Shown piece by piece: positions 23,280-31,343 of a DNA stretch of 44,716 nt. The notes beneath the pieces are model-generated. The model made no database searches and had not been told where the DNA came from. It was given only the letters and a program-made list of their open reading frames with translations. Position 1 is the stretch's first letter, and every line of letters starts with the position of its first letter. A program made the position numbers and the translations under genes. Origin of the DNA: Verrucomicrobiota bacterium (GTDB lineage Bacteria > Verrucomicrobiota > Verrucomicrobiia > Chthoniobacterales > UBA10450); assembly GCA_003218475.1 (NCBI GenBank), contig QHNR01000035.1, forward strand, positions 1-44,716, in the 5' to 3' direction.

Positions 23280-23328
23280 GGCCTATCTTATTGTTTCGAG
23301 GGATGGATTCAAATTCCCTTTCTGGACA

Positions 23329-23400
23329 AAGCCGTTGAAACGGCTTATTTCCGCTGCGCACGCGAAGTCATCGGGCTTAAAGCCGCGGTGTTAATGAGAG
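23329..23400. repeat. Palindromic intergenic repeats (family G)
   Basis: AAGCCGTTGAAACGGCTT is a perfect inverted repeat (23329-23346). GGGCTTAAAGCCGCGGTG follows about 25 bp later with its own GGCTTAAAGCC palindrome. The gap between the VOC gene and the ATP-grasp gene also holds a copy of the dispersed CGCCGTAGCCTTG motif at about 23468. Confidence 0.6.
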
Positions 23401-23510
23401 TCACGGAGCAGGTGTATTAGCGCGTGCTCCGAACCAGACCTCATCCGTGTGATCCGCTGCCTGCCCGCCGTAGCCTTGCGCGAAGGAGGGTAATCCGCGG
23501 TTGTCTGCAT

Positions 23511-24476
23511 ATGAAAAAAATCGGAATTCTTTTTGGCCAGGAACACAGTTTTCCGCCGGCATTTGTCGAGCGGGTGAATCAAAAAACCGGCGGCAAAGAC
23601 ATCGCCGCAGAATTCGTCAGGATCGACAGGGTGATTCAGGGCGAGCCGTGTGGATACGACGTGGTGATCGATCGTATCTCGCAGGACGTGCCGTTTTATC
23701 GCGCCTGGCTCAAGAACGCAGCACTCACCGGGACGGCTGTCGTAAACAATCCGTTTTGGTGGAGCGCCGATGAAAAATTTTTCAACAACGCGCTGGCGAC
23801 AAAAATCGGCGTTGCAGTTCCGCGCACCGTGTTACTTCCATCAAATCAACCGCCGCCGGACACGAACGACAAATCTTTCCGCAATCTCGGCTACCCGCTC
23901 GATTGGGAAGCGATTTTCAATTACGTAGGCTGGCCTGCGTTCTTCAAACCGTTCGCAGGTGGCGGGTGGAAGAACGTCTATCGGCTGCACAATCGCGACG
24001 AATTTTTCCGCGCGTACAACGATACTGGCCAGTTGGTGATGATGTTGCAGGAGGAAGTGAAATTTGACATGTACTTCCGCTGTTATTCGATTGATCAGCG
24101 GCACGTCTGGATCATGCCCTACGAGCCGCGGCATCCGTTTCATTTGCGTTACCAAACCGAATGGCACGCGCCACGCGAGATTCTCCAGAGAGTGGAAGAA
24201 GGTGTGCTGAGGTTAAATGAGTATCTCGGTTATGATTTGAACACAGTCGAATTTGCCATTCGCGACGGCGTGCCGGTCGCGATCGACTTCTGCAATCCTG
24301 CGCCCGATTGCGAAGCGGCCTGGATCGGTCAGGCCAATTTCGAATGGGTTGTTGAAGCAATTTCGGAAATGACGATTCGTAAAGCGCGCGAACACGTTCC
24401 CGGCCGCGACAACCTAAGCTGGGGCAAATACCTGCAAGCAGCGGTCACCCGAGGCGACTTGGGTAAACTCGTCTAA
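23511..24476 (+). CDS. ATP-grasp family ligase
   Basis: The start is ATG 23511 (MKKIGILFGQEHSFPPAFVERVN), giving 321 aa. The ORF-track start at 23424 translates repeat sequence. The protein reads as an N-terminal pre-ATP-grasp domain (1-105), then an ATP-binding region with WPAFFKPFAGGGWKNVYRL and LVMMLQEEVKFDMYFRCYSID, then metal-binding GYDLNTVEFAIRDGVPVAIDFCNPAPD. It is expected to form an amide or similar bond through an acyl-phosphate. The pair with the YbdK-like gene just downstream suggests joint synthesis of a small peptide-like metabolite. Substrates are unknown. Confidence 0.85.
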   Translation: MKKIGILFGQEHSFPPAFVERVNQKTGGKDIAAEFVRIDRVIQGEPCGYDVVIDRISQDVPFYRAWLKNAALTGTAVVNNPFWWSADEKFFNNALATKIGVAVPRTVLLPSNQPPPDTNDKSFRNLGYPLDWEAIFNYVGWPAFFKPFAGGGWKNVYRLHNRDEFFRAYNDTGQLVMMLQEEVKFDMYFRCYSIDQRHVWIMPYEPRHPFHLRYQTEWHAPREILQRVEEGVLRLNEYLGYDLNTVEFAIRDGVPVAIDFCNPAPDCEAAWIGQANFEWVVEAISEMTIRKAREHVPGRDNLSWGKYLQAAVTRGDLGKLV

Positions 24477-24480
24477 GGTT

Positions 24481-24567
24481 TTTCCACAGATTATGCAGAT
24501 TTTCGCAGATTAGGCGGCCTGCATCTGTTTCGAAATAATCTGTGTAAATCTGCGAAATCTGCGGATG
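24481..24567. repeat. Inverted array of short CAGATT units (family F)
   Basis: CCACAGATTATGCAGATTTT followed by CGCAGATTA on the left faces TAATCTGTGTAAATCTGCG and AAATCTGCGG on the right. This gives three CAGATT-type units in each arm, with a 20-nt centre. It lies between the ATP-grasp and YbdK-like genes and could form a long hairpin in their shared transcript. Confidence 0.7.
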
Positions 24568-24581
24568 TTCTCCCTGGCTAA

Positions 24582-25718
24582 GTGAAAAAAGACCACGTTT
24601 TCACCCTCGGAATTGAAGAGGAATTCGCGATCGTCGATCCAGAGACGCGCGAGTTGCGTTCGCACATTCAGGAAATTCTCGAGGGCGGCAAGGTCGTGCT
24701 CAAAGAGCAGATCAAACCCGAGATGCACCAGTCCGTGGTCGAGCTCGGCACTGAGATTTGCGATTCGATCGAGCACGCGCGCACACACGTCCTTGATCTT
24801 CGCAGCAAACTCGCCGAGCTCGCCGGCAAGGCAGGGCTCAAGATCGCCTCGGTCGGCACGCATCCGTTTTCGCACTGGCGCGACCAGCACATCACCGAGG
24901 GCGAACGTTACAAGCAGATTATTCAGGACATGCAGCTGCTCGCTCGTGCGAATCTTATTTTTGGATTGCACGTGCACGTAGGCATACCCGATCGCGAAAT
25001 GGCCATTCACGTGATGAATCAGGCGCGCTATTTTTTGCCGCATCTTTACGCGCTGTCGGTCAACTCGCCGTTTTGGGTGGGCGAAGACACGGGGTTGAAA
25101 GGTTATCGGCTCAAGGTGTTCGAACGTTTTCCGCGCACCGGCATTCCCGATTCGTTCGAATCGCTTTCAGAGTACGAAGATTACTGCAAGCTGCTGGTCA
25201 AAACTGGTTGCATCGATAACGCAAAAAAAATCTGGTGGGATATTCGGCTACATCCGTTCTTCGACACATTGGAGGTGCGAGTGTGCGACGCCCAAACTCG
25301 GGTGGACGACACCCTCGCAATCGCGGCGCTCATCCAGGTTATCATCGCGAAGCTCTTTAAATTACTGCGACAAAACATCACGTTTCGGATTTACCGGCGC
25401 CGTCTTCTGGATGAGAACCGCTGGCGCGCTGCGCGCTATGGGATCGATGGAAAACTGATAGACTTCGGGAAAGAAACCGAGGTGGAAGAACGAAGTTTAC
25501 TGAACGAATTGCTCGAGTTCGTGGCCAGTGAGGTGAACGAGTTTGGCACGCAGCGCGAGATGACACACATCGAACGGATCATGCGCGAGGGCACGGGCGC
25601 AGATCGACAGCTAGCCGCGTACGAACGTACGCACGATATGAACGCAGTGGTCGATCACATCGTCACAGAAACGTACGAAGGGCTGAGCACATCGCGTCAG
25701 ACTGCGATCGTCGGTTAA
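24582..25718 (+). CDS. YbdK-type carboxylate-amine ligase (glutamate-cysteine ligase 2 family)
   Basis: The 378-aa protein starts at GTG 24582. Family signatures are FTLGIEEEFAIVDPETRELR (about 6-25), MHQSVVELGTEICDS, ANLIFGLHVHVGIPD and WWDIRLHPFFDTLEVRVCDAQT. E. coli YbdK has weak glutamate-cysteine ligase activity, but the natural product of most members is unknown. Here the gene follows an ATP-grasp ligase by about 100 bp. Such pairs are seen in gene sets proposed to make short peptides or amide-linked cofactors. No glutathione synthetase or mycothiol-type gene is next to it. Confidence 0.9.
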   Translation: MKKDHVFTLGIEEEFAIVDPETRELRSHIQEILEGGKVVLKEQIKPEMHQSVVELGTEICDSIEHARTHVLDLRSKLAELAGKAGLKIASVGTHPFSHWRDQHITEGERYKQIIQDMQLLARANLIFGLHVHVGIPDREMAIHVMNQARYFLPHLYALSVNSPFWVGEDTGLKGYRLKVFERFPRTGIPDSFESLSEYEDYCKLLVKTGCIDNAKKIWWDIRLHPFFDTLEVRVCDAQTRVDDTLAIAALIQVIIAKLFKLLRQNITFRIYRRRLLDENRWRAARYGIDGKLIDFGKETEVEERSLLNELLEFVASEVNEFGTQREMTHIERIMREGTGADRQLAAYERTHDMNAVVDHIVTETYEGLSTSRQTAIVG

Positions 25719-26199
25719 TCCTTTTCTTGCCTCATAAGAGAGGCGGACCGCGCTCGATCCTTTGCTATCTCTTTGGTCAGATTGTCTGCATCGCCTTCGA
25801 TACCCCGACCATGTTGCTGCAGGACAGATTATCCAATAACCCGGACAATTTCTACAAAGGAAAAGCCAATCGAAGCCGAGTGCCGCTAGCTCGACACAGA
25901 TAATCTACAGCCAGAAAGGAGCACCGATGAAAAGAATTCTCTTGTTACATGACGATGCCACACGGCTCACGACGCCGTCATTCCTGCGTAAGGAAAATTA
26001 GACGAGTGTTCATCGTGAAAGGCGCGCATTTTTCATCAACGCGCGACTGCGTCGAAGGCCCGAAGGGCTCGTGTGGATCTCGGCATTTGGCAGTTAGATC
26101 GCGGGATCGATTTCCTGCGTGCCACTGCGAATGCGGTTCAAGCGAGCCGCGTGAATCAACTGTTGCTTGCCCGGCACTTGATCAGTGATACCAAGCAAA
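25719..26199. other. 481-bp stretch without a long gene
   Basis: A strong ribosome-binding site (AGAAAGGAGCACCG) at about 25914 precedes ATG 25927, a 24-codon ORF reading MKRILLLHDDATRLTTPSFLRKEN and stopping at TAG. It resembles the start of a response-regulator receiver domain and may be the stub of a lost gene. The segment 26073-26199 reads through as DLGIWQLDRGIDFLRATANA without a clear start. No other feature is supported. Confidence 0.4.
25927..26001 (+). pseudogene. 24-aa ORF with strong RBS, possible receiver-domain remnant
   Basis: ATG 25927 is preceded by AAAGGAG at optimal spacing. The peptide MKRILLLHDDATRL resembles the first beta-strand and acidic pocket of response-regulator receiver domains (normally MxRILLVDDxxxxR). 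It terminates at 24 aa. It could also be a genuine small peptide or leader. Confidence 0.3.
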
Positions 26200-26754
26200 A
26201 TGACCAAACCCGCTTCCAAAATCCGTTTCAAAGCGAAACTCTTCCGGCCGGCGAAGAACGCCAAGGCCGACTCTTGGACCTTTCTTATTCTGCCAAAGAA
26301 CGCCAGTGCGAAGCTCCCGTCCCGCGGCATGACACCAATCGAAGGCACCATCAATGGCTTTCCGTTTCAAGCCGTGCTCGAGCCAGACGGCCAGAAAAGC
26401 CACTGGCTCAAAGTGGACCGGAAGTTGCGCGAAGCTACGGGCGCAGACGCGGGCGACATTGTCACGTTGGAGATCGCGCCGGCGGCAGTGGAACCGGAGC
26501 CCGCGGTGCCGGCAGATCTAAGAAAAGGTCTCGCGGCCGCCGCCTCGAAGGCGCGCGGGTTATGGTCGGATATCACGCCCAACGCGCGCCGAGATTGGGT
26601 CCACTGGATCACCTCCGCCAAGCAAGCAGAGACACGCGCGCGCCGGATCAAAAATGCCTGCTCGATGCTGGCTGCCGGGAAGCGACGCGTTTGCTGCTTC
26701 GACCGATCCGGGTTTTACGACAAAAGCTTGAGCCCTCCTAAAGCGGCGACTTAG
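26200..26754 (+). CDS. DUF1905 plus YdeI/OmpD-associated-like protein
   Basis: The start is ATG 26200 (MTKPASKIRFKAKLFRP), giving 184 aa. GTG 26185 is an alternative. The N-terminal half (KIRFKAKLFRP...SWTFLILPKNASAKLPSRGMTPIEGTINGFPFQAVLEPDGQ...LREATGADAGDIVTLEI) is DUF1905-like. The C-terminal half (WSDITPNARRDWVHWITSAKQAETRARRIKNACSMLAAGKRRVCCFD) matches the short helical YdeI/OmpD-associated domain. Proteins of this type are tied loosely to stress or antimicrobial-peptide protection, with no known reaction. The last 200 bp are repeated at 28944-29147, on the other side of the EF-G-like gene. Confidence 0.82.
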   Translation: MTKPASKIRFKAKLFRPAKNAKADSWTFLILPKNASAKLPSRGMTPIEGTINGFPFQAVLEPDGQKSHWLKVDRKLREATGADAGDIVTLEIAPAAVEPEPAVPADLRKGLAAAASKARGLWSDITPNARRDWVHWITSAKQAETRARRIKNACSMLAAGKRRVCCFDRSGFYDKSLSPPKAAT

Positions 26755-26771
26755 ATGACTACTAGTCTATC

Positions 26772-28871
26772 TCAACGCGCCGGGCTGCTGTTGCCTGCTC
26801 GCGCTTTTTTCGCTTCGTCGATCACGCGCTGCTCGATCTCGCGTGGCATTTCTTCGTAGCGACTGAATTGCTCGGAGTGAACGCCGCGTCCGCCGGTAAG
26901 CGAGCGCAGGACACTTCCGTAGCGGTAGAGTTCCATCGCGGGAACCTCGGCGCGGACGACATGAAATTGTGCCTCGACATCCGTGCCGAGAATTCTCCCG
27001 CGACGGCTGGAAAGATCGCCCACGACTTTGCCCATGCAAACTTCGGGAATGCGCACCTCGATCACATTGATCGGTTCGAGCAAACAGGGCCGCGCTTTCA
27101 TGAACGCTTCCTTAAACGCCCAATAGCCCGCGACCTGGAATGCAATATCCTTCGAGTCCACAGGGTGCATCTGGCCGTCGTAAAAATTCGCCTCGACATC
27201 CACGACGCGACAGCCGGCGAGAATTCCCTCCGCGCACGCGATCTCGATCCCGCGCTGGACCGACGGCACGAACACGCGGTCCACACACTGGCCTGAAAGT
27301 GATTCGCTGAACGCGATGCCGGAGTTGCGCGGCGCGGGCGCGAGCGTGAGCGCGACTTCAGCGAATTGCCCTGCGCCGCCGGTTTGCTTCTTGTGCCGAT
27401 ACCTGTGCTCGGCGCGGCCATGAATCGTTTCGCGATAGGGCACACGCGGCTCGATCAGGTCGAAATGAACGCGGAACCGCCGCCGAAGACGCTCAGCGAT
27501 CAGTTCGAGATGCAGTTCGCCCTGCGCGGAAATGATCGTCTGGTGCAACTCAGGATCGGCGCGGAAAACAAATGCCGGATCTTCGTTGTGCAACGTCGCC
27601 AGCCCCGCGGCCACTTTGTCCTCTTCACCCATCGCCTTGGGTTGCAGCGCGGCGTGAATGTTCGGGCGCGGATATTCCGGCACGGGAAGTTTCACCGGAT
27701 GATTCGGGGCGCAAAGCGTGTCGCCGGTGTGCGTGTTCTTGAGTTTCACCGTCGCGCCAATGTCGCCCGCGCCGAGACGCAACACCGTCTCGCGCGTCCG
27801 CCCGTCGAGCAGAAAAATTTGCCCGATTCGTTGCGTGATGTTGCGGTTGGCGTTGAACAAATCGCCGCCGGTCGTGATTTGCCCGGAATAAATCCGGAAG
27901 AACGAAAGCTCGCCAAAGTGTTCTTCGTTCATCGTCTTGAACACTTGCAGCACCGGCTCGGTGCGGCCGACTTTCACTTCCAGTTGGGCGCCGCTGCGCG
28001 CGTCTTCTGCATCGACCTTCTCGCGATCGAGCGGCGAGGACCCGTATTTCGCGATGAAGTCGAGCAGACGGCCGATGCCGACGTTCGACGTGGCTGAGGT
28101 ACAGAAAAGTGGGATGAACATCTGCGCCTGCACCGCCGCGTGAATGCCCGCGCGAAATTCCTCCTCCGACAACGAGCCTTGCTCGAAAAATTTGTTCAGC
28201 AACTTGTCATCCGACTCCGCGATGAGTTCGATCAATTCACGATGCAGCTGCGTGGCACGCTCTTTCCATTCGCCGGTCGCCGGCTCCTCGCGAAACTTCC
28301 CATGCCCGTCGGTTTCATACGTCACCACTTCGTTGCGCAACACGTCGAGCACCTGGTTGAAGTTCGGCCCGGGATTGATCGGCACGTTGAGCGGAAAAAC
28401 TTTCGGCCCGTAATGTGCGCGCGCGTCGGCCAGCACCTCGTCGAAGTGCGCGTTCTGTTTGTCAACGGCGTTGATTACGATCACCTTCGGGATGCCGCAG
28501 TCAGTCGCGCAATTCCACACCCGTTCCGTGCCAACGCCGATGCCGTGTTGCGCGTGCACCACCACGAGTGCGAAGTCCGCCACATGCACCGCCGCGAGCG
28601 CTTCGCTCATGAAGTCGAGATAACCCGGCGTATCGAGGATGTTCAGTTTCTTGCCCATCCACGTGCAATGCAGCAGCGAAGTCTGTGTAGAAATCTGGTG
28701 CTGCCGCTCGCTGACGTGATAATCCGAAACCGTGGTGCTTTGCGCGATGTTGCCCATGCGCCCGATAACGCCCGCGCATGCGAGCATCGCCTCGCTGAGC
28801 GTCGTCTTGCCCGACGACGCGTGACCCACGATGGCAAAATTCCGAAGATCCCCTGCAGAAGGCGTGGCCAT
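26772..28871 (-). CDS. Divergent elongation factor G-like GTPase (EF-G2 type)
   Basis: The 699-aa protein has all EF-G domains. G1 is GHASSGKT (16-23), G3 is DTPGYLDF (80-87), then domain II (FGELSFFRIYSGQITTGGDLF), domain III (EDPAFVFRADPELHQTIISAQGELHLELIAERL), domain IV and domain V to the end. It departs from housekeeping EF-G in important places. The G3 His needed for ribosome-stimulated GTP hydrolysis is Tyr84 (DTPGY instead of DTPGH). The G4 NKxD is NAVD (134-137), and switch I reads VSERQHQIST instead of ExxRGIT. DTPGY is known in the EF-G2-like branch. A role in stress or specialised translation, or no translocation role, is likely. Confidence 0.9.
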   Translation of the reverse strand: MATPSAGDLRNFAIVGHASSGKTTLSEAMLACAGVIGRMGNIAQSTTVSDYHVSERQHQISTQTSLLHCTWMGKKLNILDTPGYLDFMSEALAAVHVADFALVVVHAQHGIGVGTERVWNCATDCGIPKVIVINAVDKQNAHFDEVLADARAHYGPKVFPLNVPINPGPNFNQVLDVLRNEVVTYETDGHGKFREEPATGEWKERATQLHRELIELIAESDDKLLNKFFEQGSLSEEEFRAGIHAAVQAQMFIPLFCTSATSNVGIGRLLDFIAKYGSSPLDREKVDAEDARSGAQLEVKVGRTEPVLQVFKTMNEEHFGELSFFRIYSGQITTGGDLFNANRNITQRIGQIFLLDGRTRETVLRLGAGDIGATVKLKNTHTGDTLCAPNHPVKLPVPEYPRPNIHAALQPKAMGEEDKVAAGLATLHNEDPAFVFRADPELHQTIISAQGELHLELIAERLRRRFRVHFDLIEPRVPYRETIHGRAEHRYRHKKQTGGAGQFAEVALTLAPAPRNSGIAFSESLSGQCVDRVFVPSVQRGIEIACAEGILAGCRVVDVEANFYDGQMHPVDSKDIAFQVAGYWAFKEAFMKARPCLLEPINVIEVRIPEVCMGKVVGDLSSRRGRILGTDVEAQFHVVRAEVPAMELYRYGSVLRSLTGGRGVHSEQFSRYEEMPREIEQRVIDEAKKARAGNSSPAR

Positions 28872-28943
28872 AACTCAAATCTGTTTCTGCTCTAAGCACG
28901 CCTCGAATTCGCCACGAGCGCAAGCTGAAATGTCCGGCTCCTT

Positions 28944-29147
28944 GCGCGGGCGTTGTGGTCGGACATCACGCCCATCGAGCGCAGAGATTGGATCCACTGG
29001 ATCACCTCGGCCAAGCAGCCAGAGACGCGCGCGCGCCGGATCAAAAATGCCTGCTCGATGCTCGCAGCCGGGAAGCGACGCGTTTGCTGCTTCGACCGCT
29101 TCGGATTCTACAGTAAAACCTTGAGCGTTCCTAAACCGGCGATTTAG
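28944..29147 (+). pseudogene. Truncated second copy of the YdeI-like C-terminal domain
   Basis: ARALWSDITPIERRDWIHWITSAKQPETRARRIKNACSMLAAGKRRVCCFDRFGFYSKTLSVPKPAI is nearly identical to the last 65 residues of 26200-26754, and the DNA is highly similar over about 200 bp in the same orientation. No start codon or N-terminal domain precedes it. With the intact copy it brackets the minus-strand EF-G-like gene as a direct repeat. Confidence 0.88.
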
Positions 29148-29180
29148 ACGAATACCGGTTTGTCGCCATAAACTGCCAAG

Positions 29181-29195
29181 ATTCACAGACCAACC
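29181..29195 (-). repeat. Half-site of the GGTCAGTCTGTGAAT repeat family (family E)
   Basis: ATTCACAGACCAACC on the plus strand is a diverged single arm of the inverted repeats found complete at 30068-30133 and 31228-31314. Confidence 0.45.
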
Positions 29196-29229
29196 CCAAT
29201 TAGCTTCCGGAATTCAGAGCGCGTTTTCA

Positions 29230-30057
29230 TTGTCCATATTTGGACTAGAGCCCGCTTGCTATACTGAGTTCGCAACGAAACAGTATCGAAGTAATGGACG
29301 AGTTGTCAGCTTGGTACTCGCCCATGGCGGACGTGAGCTGCCTGCTTTCGCTGTGACTCGAAATCAGGCCGGAACGGCGAACACAAAGCGATGTCGCGAG
29401 ATTCTTACGGCATGCCTCTTTACGTTGTGCCTCGAAAAGAACGAGGAAAACAAACGATTTCTGATTGGCTTCCAGAGCCGATGCCACGGCAAGCCACGAG
29501 CATTTCTGGCCGCGAATCCGCACTTGGCGCGAAGACCGGTCACGGAATTGTTCACTGACGAATTTGGCGAGCATGGGGATATTGACGTTATCTTAGTGCC
29601 AGACTTTGGGCCCGAGGATCTGTCAGATCGCGAAATTCATCAATGCCAGATTTTGGGATATCTTGGCCGGAAGAATCCCGGGCCATACGATTTAGTAACC
29701 TTCGTGGAGGAGAAGAAATTGCGATACAGCCCTCCTGACAACGACCTGCGGCTGGTAATAAATATTGAGCAGAAGACAGAGTTCGACCCGGGGTTACTTT
29801 CGGCTTATCTGCAGGGGCGGAAGCCTAGCTGTCCGTATAGCCAAGTATTCTTGCTTGGCCAGGTTGGCGACAATGAAGATCGCTACTGGTTGTGTTGGCA
29901 ACTATATCCTGAGCTGATTCCATTCAAGGCATTATCTCTTTCAAGTCTGCGAAGTCTTCTTCCAGACAGAAAGACGCATTGCGAATTTGTTCCCGGGGGC
30001 ACCTCCAGAGCAGCTCGGCCCACAATGGTTCAAGAAAGCGTCCCCCAATTAGATTAG
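29230..30057 (+). CDS. Protein of unknown function in accessory zone
   Basis: The ORF opens at TTG 29230 and encodes up to 275 aa. The true start is uncertain because few Met, Val or Leu start codons have a ribosome-binding site. Residues about 60-235 look genuinely coding (KPRAFLAANPHLARRPVTELFTDEFGEHGDIDVILVPDFGPEDLSDREIHQCQILGYLG and DLRLVINIEQKTEFDPGLLSAYLQGRK). They resemble an alpha/beta nuclease-like or DNA-binding core, but I cannot name a family. It lies between palindromic repeat family E copies in a cluster of broken mobile genes, so horizontal acquisition is likely. Confidence 0.6.
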   Translation: MSIFGLEPACYTEFATKQYRSNGRVVSLVLAHGGRELPAFAVTRNQAGTANTKRCREILTACLFTLCLEKNEENKRFLIGFQSRCHGKPRAFLAANPHLARRPVTELFTDEFGEHGDIDVILVPDFGPEDLSDREIHQCQILGYLGRKNPGPYDLVTFVEEKKLRYSPPDNDLRLVINIEQKTEFDPGLLSAYLQGRKPSCPYSQVFLLGQVGDNEDRYWLCWQLYPELIPFKALSLSSLRSLLPDRKTHCEFVPGGTSRAARPTMVQESVPQLD

Positions 30058-30067
30058 GGACAACAGA

Positions 30068-30133
30068 GGTCAGTCTGTGATTCTCGACTTTTTGCATGCC
30101 CAAACAGCAAACAGCGACATTCACAGACTGACC
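30068..30133. repeat. Inverted repeat element (family E, copy 1)
   Basis: GGTCAGTCTGTGATT at 30068-30082 and ATTCACAGACTGACC at 30119-30133 are inverted arms (one mismatch). The second copy at 31228-31314 uses the same outer sequence. This copy overlaps the start of a RAYT transposase remnant, as expected for REP sequences mobilised by RAYTs. Confidence 0.85.
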
Positions 30134-30277
30134 CGTTCCGTTTTTCCGGATGAGTTTGAGGGCGCTATCTATCAGTTACTGAGACGCGGCGGCCGGCGTG
30201 AGGAAATCTTCTGGGATAATGTGGATAGAAAGAAGTTTCTGGAGCTGATCCCTCTTTCAGCCTTTCTTCCCGCGTGA
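30120..30277 (+). pseudogene. RAYT (REP-associated tyrosine transposase, Y1_Tnp/IS200-like) N-terminal remnant
   Basis: The frame reads LTRSVFPDEFEGAIYQLLRRGGRREEIFWDNVDRKKFLELIPLSAFLPA. This matches the N-terminal signature of RAYT/IS200-like transposases, which start with a (I/V)xxPGAxYHVxxRGNRREDIFxDDxDRxxFL block. The HUH motif and catalytic Tyr regions are missing, as the frame ends at TGA 30277 after about 50 residues. It begins inside the family E inverted repeat and runs straight into the HNH gene, which starts at GTG 30274. Confidence 0.72.
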
Positions 30278-31184
30278 CGCCGTCAGAACAGCTGAAACGG
30301 CGCGCAGGCCGAATGCGTCGGCGTTATTGGGACGATCCGGGAAAAGCGCGCTCTTATGCCAGAAAATGGTATGCCCCTAACCGGGACCGGTTGCGGGCAA
30401 AATCGTTCGCGTATTGGCGATCTCATCGCGAGGAAATTCTCGCCAAGCACCGCGTCCGGCGACGCGAGGCTGCCCGGAACCGAGCACCGAGAGCGGAGCT
30501 CTCAGCTGAGGATAGAAAGATTCGAAAGCGCGCCTACTATGAAAAAAACAGAGAGCGAACTCTGGCCCAGAATCGGGAGTATCGAAATAGGCCGGAAATA
30601 CGAGAGAAGGTGCGCGAACGAAGACGAAAAAATCGCGACACGGTTCTTCGCTGGAAACGCGAGTCGTATTGCCGGAATCGCGAGAAAATTTTGACTCAGC
30701 AAAAGGCGTTCAAGCAAAACGAAGCGCCGCAGGAAAAAGCAAAGCGTCTGGCTTGGCATCGCGCTTATTACAAGAGTAATCGCGAACGAATCCGCCAGAT
30801 GCAACAAGAGTATCGGCGCCGCAATCTGAAGCGCCATAACTTGAAACGTGTTATTAAGCGTCGATCAGATGTGCAGTTCGCGCTGCGCTGCCGCATTCGC
30901 AATCGTGTACGCAAAATCGTTCTCCAACACCTTATTTCGCCTCGCGTAGTCACTACCTCGACTTATTAGGTTGCAGATTGAGCGAACTTGCTTCCTACCT
31001 TGAGAGCAAGTTCCTGCCGGGAATGTCTTGGGAGAATCGCAACCTTTGGCACCTCGATCACATTCGGCCCTTGAAGACGTTCGACCTCTCTGAGCCGGCA
31101 CAACTTGCAGCCGCTTGCCACTTCACCAATCTTCAGCCCCTCTGGGCCGCCGACAATCTGAGAAAGGGGCACCGCTGGCCCTAG
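30274..31184 (+). pseudogene. HNH endonuclease with basic Tyr/Arg-rich N-terminal repeats, frameshifted
   Basis: The first frame (GTG 30274 to 30969) encodes 231 aa of basic repeats such as RARSYARKWYAPNRDRLRAKSFAYWRSHREEILAKHR and KRAYYEKNRERTLAQNREYR. This pattern is typical of phage- and element-borne HNH homing-type nucleases. The nuclease domain lies in the next frame: YLDLLGCRLSELASYLESKFLPGMSWENRNLWHLDHIRPLKTFDLSEPAQLAAACHFTNLQPLWAADNLRKG. Adding one A to the AAAA at 30913-30916 joins both into about 303 aa (VRKNRSPTPYFASRSHYLDLLGC). The catalytic His is in WHLDHI and the Asn in FTNLQPL. Confidence 0.83.
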
Positions 31185-31227
31185 CAGGGAGACAAGAAGG
31201 AGGGAGAAGGAATTGGGACCTGAAAGC

Positions 31228-31314
31228 GGTCAGTCTGTGAATCTCGTAGTCGTTGATTTGCTCCGTTTTATCGTAAGCGGTTACTGCCTGGACAAGATGG
31301 ACCCTTCACAGACC
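31228..31314. repeat. Inverted repeat element (family E, copy 2)
   Basis: GGTCAGTCTGTGAAT at 31228-31242 faces TTCACAGACC at 31305-31314. Copies 1 and 2 flank the RAYT remnant and the HNH gene, delimiting a roughly 1.25-kb cassette. Confidence 0.8.
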
Positions 31315-31343
31315 AGACTCGTAGCGTCACAAGTTGCTAGCCT

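Noticed and set aside
27366-28895. Long plus-strand ORFs (243 and 251 aa) antisense to the EF-G-like gene
   Set aside because: They are shadow frames of a high-GC coding sequence. Their products are Arg/His-rich and unlike any protein family, while the minus strand encodes full EF-G domains.
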